A stretch of DNA of 13,776 nucleotides, taken from positions 1 through 13,776 of the forward strand of contig JAHDXX010000071.1 of assembly GCA_023384025.1 (NCBI GenBank), in the 5' to 3' direction. Positions 6,938 to 13,776 of the stretch are shown piece by piece. A program made the translations under genes and the position numbers. The first letter of the stretch is position 1, and the number at the start of each line of letters is the position of its first letter. Below the pieces are notes generated by a model. It saw only the letters and a list, made by a program, of their open reading frames with translations, was not told the DNA's origin and made no database searches. The DNA is from Sphingomonadaceae bacterium (GTDB lineage: Bacteria > Pseudomonadota > Alphaproteobacteria > Sphingomonadales > Sphingomonadaceae).

Positions 6938-8743
6938 TCAGGCCGCCGTGGCAAACGCCTCTGCGCCCAGAGCCATCATGCTGTCCGCTCCAGCTTCGAG
7001 CTTGCGGCGCAGTGCGCCGGCGTCGGGGATGAAGCGATCCATGTAATAGCGCGCGGTGGTAATCTTCGCTTCGTAGAAAGCCGGATCTTCCGCACCAGCG
7101 GCGAGCCTGGCCTGAGCGACCTTGGCCATGCGCAGCCACATCAGGCCGAGGGTGACGATGCCCATGATGTGCATGTAGTGGTGCGCGCCCGCCCCGAGGT
7201 GGTTCGGATTGGTCATCGCGTTCTGCATGAACCACATGGTCGCCGCCTGCTGCTCGCCGAGTGCCTTTTCGAGCTTTTCCGCGAGCGGGCCGAGCACCGC
7301 GTCACCCTTGGCGGCGACGATTTCATCGCCCACCATCTTGAAGAACGCCTGCACAGCCGCACCGCCGCCCTGACCGAGCTTGCGGCCGCACAGGTCCATT
7401 GCCTGAACGCCGTTGGTGCCTTCGTAGATCATGGCGATGCGGGCATCGCGCACGAACTGGCTCATGCCCCATTCCTCGACATAGCCGTGCCCGCCGAAGA
7501 CCTGCTGCATGTTGGTGGCGACTTCATAGCCCTTGTCGGTGCCATAGCCTTTGATCACCGGGGTCATCAGGCCGATCAGCGCGTCGGCATCGGCGCGCTC
7601 CTGCTCGGTCAGCGCCTTGTGGCTGAGGTCTACCAGCAGGGCACCCCACAGGCACAGCGCGCGCATGCCTTCGGTGAAGGCCTTGGCGTCCATCAGCATG
7701 CGGCGCACGTCCGGATGCACGATGATCGGATCGGCCTTGGCGTCAGGATCGGCCGGCCCGGTAAGAGCCCTGCCCTGCCGCCTGTCGAGGGCATAGGCAA
7801 CGGCGTTCTGGTAGGCCACTTCAGCCTGCGAATAGCCCTGGATGCCGACCCCGAGCCGCGCGGCGTTCATCATGATGAACATCGCCGCGAGGCCCTTGTT
7901 TTCCTCGCCGACCATCCATCCGGTCGCGCCGTCATAGTTGAGCACGCAGGTCGCATTGCCATGGATGCCCATCTTGTGCTCGATCGAACCGCACGACACA
8001 CCGTTGCGCTCGCCGATCGAACCGTCTTCGTTGACGAGGAACTTGGGGACCACGAAGAGCGAGATGCCCTTGGTGCTGTCCGGTGCTCCGGGGGTCTTGG
8101 CAAGGACGAGATGGATGATGTTCTCGGTCAGGTCATGTTCGCCGGCCGAGATGAAGATCTTGGTCCCGGTAATCGCATAGCTGCCATCACCGTTCGGTTC
8201 CGCCTTGGTGCGGATCATGCCGAGGTCGGTGCCGCAGTGCGGCTCGGTCAGGTTCATTGTGCCCGACCATTCGCCCGAGATCATCTTGGGGAGATACTTC
8301 GCCTGGAGTTCCGGCGAACCCTTCACCCGCAAGGCTGATGTCGCGCCGGCAGTGAGGCCGGGATACATGGCAAAGGCCTGGTTTGCGGTGCCGGTGAATT
8401 CCTCCACCACCATGCCAAGGACATGCGGCATCCCTTGCCCGCCAAATTCTTCCGGCTGCGAAATCGTGCCCCAGCCGCTCTCGCGATACTGGTTGTAGGC
8501 TTCCTTGAAGCCCTTGGGCGTCGTGACGCTGCCATCGGGGTGGCGCGTGCAACCTTCGAGGTCGCCTGACTGGTTCAGGGGCGCGAGCACTTCGGAGCAG
8601 AACCGGCCCGCTTCGTTGATCACCGTCTCGATCATGTCGGGCGTGGCGCTCTCGAAGCCGGGCAGGTCGCCGTAGCTGGCAAGGTCGAGCACTTCGTTGA
8701 CGATAAAACGGGTGTCGCGGGTCGGGGCGGTATAGCTGGGCAT
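6938..8743 (-). CDS. Acyl-CoA dehydrogenase, ~600-residue type with extra C-terminal domain
   Basis: 601-residue FAD enzyme catalysing alpha,beta-dehydrogenation of an acyl-CoA thioester in fatty-acid or related catabolism. Visible features are the N-terminal helical part with GWGTISQPEEFGGQG at 90-104, the flavin/substrate-binding stretch MNLTEPHCGTDLG at 163-175, KIFISAGEHD at 195-204, QVFGGHGY at 414-421, and IYEGTNGVQAMD at 439-450, where E441 is the expected catalytic base. About 150 further residues follow, matching the extra C-terminal domain of long bacterial members (the group that includes DmdC, 3-methylmercaptopropionyl-CoA dehydrogenase). The substrate cannot be decided: DmdC-like annotations are common in this subfamily but often unproven. 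The ATG has AAGGA 7 bases upstream. The gene lies 32 bp downstream of the MerR gene on the same strand and is probably co-transcribed and controlled by it. Confidence 0.92.
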   Translation of the reverse strand: MPSYTAPTRDTRFIVNEVLDLASYGDLPGFESATPDMIETVINEAGRFCSEVLAPLNQSGDLEGCTRHPDGSVTTPKGFKEAYNQYRESGWGTISQPEEFGGQGMPHVLGMVVEEFTGTANQAFAMYPGLTAGATSALRVKGSPELQAKYLPKMISGEWSGTMNLTEPHCGTDLGMIRTKAEPNGDGSYAITGTKIFISAGEHDLTENIIHLVLAKTPGAPDSTKGISLFVVPKFLVNEDGSIGERNGVSCGSIEHKMGIHGNATCVLNYDGATGWMVGEENKGLAAMFIMMNAARLGVGIQGYSQAEVAYQNAVAYALDRRQGRALTGPADPDAKADPIIVHPDVRRMLMDAKAFTEGMRALCLWGALLVDLSHKALTEQERADADALIGLMTPVIKGYGTDKGYEVATNMQQVFGGHGYVEEWGMSQFVRDARIAMIYEGTNGVQAMDLCGRKLGQGGGAAVQAFFKMVGDEIVAAKGDAVLGPLAEKLEKALGEQQAATMWFMQNAMTNPNHLGAGAHHYMHIMGIVTLGLMWLRMAKVAQARLAAGAEDPAFYEAKITTARYYMDRFIPDAGALRRKLEAGADSMMALGAEAFATAA

Positions 8744-8775
8744 GGGGGAATCCTTGTCTGGCTAATCGGGGGTGG

Positions 8776-9219
8776 TCAGGAGCGGTCGAGTTCGAGGTTC
8801 TCGATCAGCTTCACGAACTCGGTCAGTTCCTTGATCGAGGAATCGATATCGGCGCGCTGCTTCTTGAGTTTGGCGATATGAATCCGGCACTTCTCGACAG
8901 TGACCCGACGCTGCTCCACCCGACCGTCGCCGAGATCGTAGAGATCGATCATCTCGCGGATTTCGGAGAGGCTGAAGCCGACGTTCTTGGCCCGCATGAT
9001 CCAGGCAAGACGGGCACGGTCACGCTTCGAATAGACCCGCGACAATCCGATTCGCTGCGGCGCAATCAGCCCTTCGTCCTCGTAAAAGCGCAGCGCCCGC
9101 GCTGTGCAGTCGAATTCTTCGGTCAGATCGGAGATCGTGAACTGGTCGCGTGACAGCTTGTCGGGGCGGTCAAGGTGCGCCCCGTTGTGCTGGTCCCCGG
9201 CATGAAGTGCTGTGCTCAT
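8776..9219 (-). CDS. MerR-family transcriptional regulator (LiuR-like)
   Basis: 147 residues. The winged helix-turn-helix begins at residue 27 (FTISDLTEEFDCTARALRF), followed by YEDEGLIAPQR, SRVYSKRDRARL and GFSLSEIREMIDLYD, the standard MerR DNA-binding domain. A coiled-coil dimer helix spans about 100-145 (VEKCRIHIAKLKKQRADID). There is no cluster of cysteines for metal sensing, and the short C-terminus leaves no separate drug-binding domain. The sequence style and placement next to an acyl-CoA dehydrogenase resemble LiuR, which controls branched-chain amino-acid and acyl-CoA catabolism in proteobacteria; the effector is inferred, not visible. The first 25 residues are a hydrophilic extension. 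The ATG at 9219 is preceded by AGGACGAGG. A quasi-palindrome 20 bp upstream (9240-9255) is a candidate autoregulatory site. Confidence 0.9.
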   Translation of the reverse strand: MSTALHAGDQHNGAHLDRPDKLSRDQFTISDLTEEFDCTARALRFYEDEGLIAPQRIGLSRVYSKRDRARLAWIMRAKNVGFSLSEIREMIDLYDLGDGRVEQRRVTVEKCRIHIAKLKKQRADIDSSIKELTEFVKLIENLELDRS

Positions 9220-9239
9220 GCCTCGTCCTGTAGCTGTCC

Positions 9240-9255
9240 TTTACGTAAACGTCAA
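9240..9255 (-). promoter_or_regulatory. Candidate MerR/LiuR-like operator upstream of the MerR gene
   Basis: Read on the minus strand the site is TTGACGTTTACGTAAA: half-site TTGACGT, a 2-base spacer, and ACGTAAA, the complement of TTTACGT. Six of seven half-site positions are symmetric. It ends 20 bp before the MerR ATG and overlaps the hisI stop codon. TTGACG could double as a -35 box; 17 bases on is a weak TACAGG. It resembles the ACGT-containing palindromes reported for LiuR-type regulators as I remember them; the match to a published consensus was not checked. Confidence 0.55.
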
Positions 9256-9626
9256 GTAGTCGCGGGAACGAGCGAGTCTCCGTCCAGCCTGCGGTAGAAG
9301 CAGCTCTGCGCGCCGGTATGGCAAGCGGGGCCTGCGGGATCGCATCGAAGCACAATCGTATCCTGATCACAATCGACCAGCAGTTCGACGACCTTGAGGG
9401 TATTGCCCGAGGTCTCACCCTTCATCCACAGGCTGCTGCGCGACCGCGACCAGAAGTGCGCAACCCCGGTGGAGCGGGTCAATGCGAGGGCTTCGGCATT
9501 CATCCACGCCAGCATCAGTGGTGCCCCGGTGGCAGCATCGACCACCATGGCGGCAAGCAGCCCGCGATCATCGAACTTCGGAGCGAACACAGTGCCGTGT
9601 TCCCGGTCGGTGCTGGCGTCTGCCAT
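9252..9626 (-). CDS. hisI: Phosphoribosyl-AMP cyclohydrolase (histidine biosynthesis step 3)
   Basis: 124-residue cytoplasmic enzyme that opens the purine ring of phosphoribosyl-AMP; monofunctional, with no HisE domain fused. Landmarks are APLMLAWMNAEAL at 35-47, HFWSRSRSSLWMKGETSGN at 57-75, the metal-site segment D85-C-D-Q-D89, C102-HTG and S108-CFY. C86, C102 and C109 are the expected zinc ligands, and the DxDxD aspartates bind magnesium. The frame stays open 57 codons further upstream, but those residues do not look like protein and family members start close to this ATG, so 9626 is chosen. Its ribosome site is weak (GCGAGA). No other his gene is nearby. MerR follows on the same strand after 32 bp, so read-through from hisI into the regulator is possible. 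Confidence 0.92.
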   Translation of the reverse strand: MADASTDREHGTVFAPKFDDRGLLAAMVVDAATGAPLMLAWMNAEALALTRSTGVAHFWSRSRSSLWMKGETSGNTLKVVELLVDCDQDTIVLRCDPAGPACHTGAQSCFYRRLDGDSLVPATT

Positions 9627-9680
9627 TGCTGGTCTCGCTAATACAGATGAGCCCGTCGCCGAACTAACCTTTGTTGCACT

Positions 9681-9686
9681 TTGACA
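9681..9686 (+). promoter_or_regulatory. Consensus -35 box (TTGACA) of a possible plus-strand promoter
   Basis: A perfect TTGACA lies 55 bp upstream of the hisI start, on the opposite strand. At 16-18 bp spacing there is no good TATAAT-like -10 (the region reads AATCCTTGCC), so it is only a candidate. It would transcribe the stretch that ends at the strong terminator at 9942-9974. Confidence 0.35.
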
Positions 9687-9975
9687 ACAGGCAGGGGGGA
9701 AAATCCTTGCCCGCGCGTGAACCCTCTTTGCACCAGGGGAAACCAATGGGAAACCCCCCTCACGGCCCAATCGCCGTCCGCCAGACAGCGGCGTCATCAG
9801 AGCGCCAGGTTCAGGGGGCTTCGGGAGCGCAGCCGGTTTATCCCTGGCGCCTCCACACCAGATGAGGGATCGGATCCCGGCGACCTATTGGGGGTGGTTG
9901 CCGTTGCCGCAAGGTGGATCCATTACATATCGTCACGTGGGCGCCCGGGGTCCTGGACCCCGGGCGTTTCGTTTG
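9687..9975 (+). ncRNA. Intergenic stretch without a convincing protein gene; candidate structured small RNA
   Basis: This gap between the hisI start and the comF stop holds nested inverted repeats. CCCAAT plus CGCC (9766-9775) can pair with GGCG (9879-9882) and ATTGGG (9887-9892) as a closing stem with a 4-base bulge. Inside are CCGC/GCGG around 9778-9791, an 8-bp pair GCGCCAGG (9802-9809) with CCTGGCGC (9843-9850), and GGGAT/ATCCC around 9866-9878. The stretch ends in a strong plus-strand terminator. A 39-codon ORF at 9746-9865 with AGGGGA before its ATG is possible, but its composition looks random. I see no tmRNA tag, RNase P, SRP or tRNA signature and no riboswitch I recognise. The 5' end is unknown. 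Because the next plus-strand gene starts more than 800 bp away, a leader for a downstream gene is unlikely. Confidence 0.4.
9942..9974 (+). terminator. Strong intrinsic terminator, plus-strand orientation
   Basis: CGCCCGGGGTCC (9942-9953) and its exact complement GGACCCCGGGCG (9955-9966) flank one base. The realistic fold is a 10-bp GC-rich stem with loop CCTGG. TTTCGTTT follows on the plus strand. On the minus strand the stem is followed by CCCACG, with no T run, so it is a poor intrinsic terminator for comF, whose stop codon lies 2 bases beyond the T run. It therefore points to a transcript arriving from the left on the plus strand. Confidence 0.75.
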
Positions 9976-10752
9976 TCAGGCAGGACTGGTTTGAGGCTGG
10001 CTGGCCGGCGGACCGTGTTCGATAACACGAGCGAAGCAGGCGATGACGACCTGAGTCGCCCCTGCCTTCCGGAGTACCCTGACGCAGGCATCGCTGGTCG
10101 CACCGCTGGTCAGCACATCATCGACCAGAATGACATTCCGGCCAGCAATGTTCCTGGCTGCCGACGGATTGATCGCGATTGCTCCAGCGAGCACCTTCTT
10201 CCGCTCGTTCCGGCCCAGTCCGCCCAGCGAAGGGGTCTGTTTCGTGCGCCGCAATGCATCGACCATCAGGGGCTGCTGCGTTCGTGCGGCAAGTTCACAC
10301 GCCAGCAATGCCGCCTGGTTGTAGCCCCTGCGCCATATCCGCCAACGGTAGAGCGGCACCGGAACAACCACCCACTCGCCTTCGAAAGGTGGCAGGCGCG
10401 CGGCGATCAGCCCCGCCATGAACGGGGCCAGCGCTATCCGGCCACCGTGTTTCAGCGCCAGGACGAGCTTGCGCGACGGCTCGTTGTAGAGCGTTCCCGC
10501 AGCGATCCCGGCATGTTGCGGCGGATCGGCAAGACATGTCGGGCATGAAATCGCACCTTCCACTGCGTCCGTGTTCAGCGGGACTTGGCAAGCCGCACAG
10601 CACGGCGCCCCCGGTATGACCAGTTGGCTCCAGCAGGAAAGGCACAAGCCAGTCTGCTCGCCGATCGCATCCCCGCACAAGGGGCAGCGCGGCGGGAAGA
10701 CAAGATCGACCAGCGGGGCCAGCGACTCGCGCAGGTAAGCAGACAGCGACAC
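9976..10752 (-). CDS. comF: ComF-family phosphoribosyltransferase-like protein
   Basis: 258 residues. An N-terminal double zinc-ribbon-like region has cysteine pairs C23-PL-C26, C37-LS-C40, C52-AA-C55 and C70-PT-C73. A phosphoribosyltransferase fold follows, with VPVPLYRWRIWRRGYNQA in the middle and the PRPP-binding loop VILVDDVLTSGAT at 207-219. ComF proteins are linked to natural DNA uptake in some bacteria; in alphaproteobacteria the role is not established. The frame is open to an ATG at 10833, but that would overlap the divergent methyltransferase gene, and its first 27 residues look non-coding. The GTG at 10752 places the first CxxC 22 residues in, as in typical family members, and leaves a 55-bp divergent promoter region. 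No clear ribosome site supports either start; TTG 10788 and GTG 10797 are alternatives. Confidence 0.88.
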   Translation of the reverse strand: MSLSAYLRESLAPLVDLVFPPRCPLCGDAIGEQTGLCLSCWSQLVIPGAPCCAACQVPLNTDAVEGAISCPTCLADPPQHAGIAAGTLYNEPSRKLVLALKHGGRIALAPFMAGLIAARLPPFEGEWVVVPVPLYRWRIWRRGYNQAALLACELAARTQQPLMVDALRRTKQTPSLGGLGRNERKKVLAGAIAINPSAARNIAGRNVILVDDVLTSGATSDACVRVLRKAGATQVVIACFARVIEHGPPASQPQTSPA

Positions 10753-10807
10753 GCGGCATAGGCTGGACGGCTTGCAACCGGCTGGCAAGACGGGCACTGT
10801 TGGCGCA

Positions 10808-11556
10808 ATGGAACCCTCCCCCGTTCCCCGCATCTTCTGTGCCGCCCGCCGTCACGCACGATGGCGGCGGGCGCTTGCGCGGCAGGCCGAAGGTCGCGCG
10901 GGTGACTTCCTGTTCGACACGCTGAGCGAAGAGATCGCTGACCGGCTCGGGTTCATCCGGCACGAGGCACAGAGCGGCTTGCTCATTGGCGACCCGACCG
11001 GCTTGACGGCACGCGTGCTGAGCCAGCGCATTGCTGACCTTTCATTGGCCGGCCCGGACCGCATCGACGAGGAGGCCATTCTCCCGTCGCGCTACGACCT
11101 TGTCGCGAGCATGGCATTGCTCGACACCGTCAATGATGTGCCCGGGGCCCTGCTCCACATCCGCAACGCGCTCAATCGCGGTGGTCTCGCGATCATCGGA
11201 ATGACGGGTGCGGGGAGTTTGCCGGTACTGCGCGAGGCCCTCCTTGCCGCCGAGCCGGACAGGACCGCTGCCCGGATGCATCCCATGATCGACATCCGCG
11301 CCGCAGCGGCCCTGATGCAGCGCGCCGGGTTCAAGCGACAGGTGGCCGACCACTTTCCCCTGAAGGTCCGCTATGGCTCGCTCGACCGGCTGATTGCGGA
11401 CCTGCGCGACCAGGGGCTGGCCAACGTGCTCGCCTCCGCCCCGCCGCCCCTCGGCAAGGCTGCGCTGGAGCGGGTGCGGGAGGCGTTCATGGCCCGGGCT
11501 GATGGCGACGGGAAGGTCACCGAGACGTTCGAGCTGATCGTCCTGACCGGCTGGGG

Positions 11557-11560
<4 letters not shown>
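10808..11560 (+). CDS. Methyltransferase-fold protein, NDUFAF5/BioC-like
   Basis: 250 residues. The N-terminus IFCAARRHARWRRALARQ (9-26) and the central YDLVASMALLDTVNDVPGAL (96-115) line up with the class I SAM-methyltransferase-fold family containing mitochondrial NDUFAF5 and bacterial BioC. IRNALNRGGLAIIGM and the HPMIDIRAAAALMQRAGFKR region also fit. NDUFAF5 helps assemble respiratory complex I by modifying an arginine of a subunit; whether this bacterial relative does the same is inference. SAM motif I is degenerate: where related enzymes have DLGCGxG this has LLIGDPTG at 58-65, so SAM binding or chemistry may be altered. ATG 10808 is chosen over TTG 10772 because homologous sequence begins just after it. 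It diverges from comF, a pairing common in alphaproteobacteria. Its stop TAG overlaps the convergent ppdK stop in the palindrome CTAG. Confidence 0.78.

Positions 11561-13776
<2,216 letters not shown>

Noticed and set aside
6923..8338. Long plus-strand reading frame (471 codons) opposite the acyl-CoA dehydrogenase
   Set aside because: Mirror frame of a strongly codon-biased gene. Its His/Arg-rich product has no family resemblance, while the minus-strand product has every acyl-CoA dehydrogenase motif.
9627..9797. 57-codon N-terminal extension of HisI
   Set aside because: The extra residues (rich in R, G, P and S, without a recognisable domain) precede the normal family start. The ATG at 9626 gives a standard-length enzyme.
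9627..9975. tmRNA, RNase P RNA, SRP RNA or tRNA in the hisI-comF spacer
   Set aside because: No tag-coding GCNAAYGAYAAY stretch, no GAGGAAAGTCC box, no GGAAGGAAGC-type SRP loop and no GTTCRA T-arm were found. Only generic hairpins and a terminator are visible.
10753..10833. Upstream ATG start for ComF
   Set aside because: It would overlap the divergent methyltransferase start by 26 bp and add 27 residues not expected in ComF proteins. The GTG at 10752 gives the usual distance to the first CxxC.

Overview
The window looks like chromosomal DNA from a high-GC alphaproteobacterium, most likely Sphingomonadales (Erythrobacteraceae or Sphingomonadaceae type). This rests on the overall GC-rich codon use, a KMGKT-type tyrosyl-tRNA synthetase, a ComF gene divergent from an NDUFAF5-like methyltransferase gene, a MerR regulator next to a 600-residue acyl-CoA dehydrogenase, and pyruvate phosphate dikinase. 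The assignment is inference from family resemblance; no rRNA or tRNA gene is present to confirm it.

Layout. Positions 2-844 (+) hold the 3' part of tyrS. A short GTG-started PilZ protein follows (947-1285, +). Next is a tight plus-strand cluster with 2-nt gaps or 4-nt overlaps: MFS exporter (1352-2635), cysteine synthase (2638-3558), a Tat/lipoprotein-type FAD oxidoreductase (3555-4706) and a dienelactone-hydrolase-family enzyme (4703-5416). The cluster ends head-on against a minus-strand secreted serine hydrolase of beta-lactamase/LACTB type (5399-6841). Further minus-strand genes are an acyl-CoA dehydrogenase (6938-8743), a MerR regulator (8776-9219) and hisI (9252-9626). Then comes about 350 bp without a convincing protein gene (9627-9975). 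comF (9976-10752, -) and an NDUFAF5/BioC-like methyltransferase (10808-11560, +) diverge. The window ends in the C-terminal 739 residues of pyruvate phosphate dikinase (11557-13776, -), which runs off the right edge.

How the genes may work together. Start/stop overlaps suggest that cysteine synthase, FAD oxidoreductase and hydrolase are translationally coupled, with the exporter just upstream. The MerR gene lies directly upstream of the acyl-CoA dehydrogenase, and a 16-bp quasi-palindrome sits 20 bp before the MerR start. That arrangement suggests a self-regulated acyl-CoA catabolism unit of LiuR-like type. The other genes are housekeeping.

The most striking observation is the FAD oxidoreductase. 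Its segments match D-amino-acid oxidase, but the part that normally forms the C-terminus (substrate-arginine strand plus the NYGHGG FAD-binding segment) sits at the N-terminus, ahead of the Rossmann GxGxxG. This looks like a natural circular permutation carrying a Tat/lipobox export signal. The second is a very strong plus-strand terminator hairpin, preceded by a foldable stretch and a consensus -35 box, with no plus-strand gene to account for it. It is a candidate unannotated small RNA.
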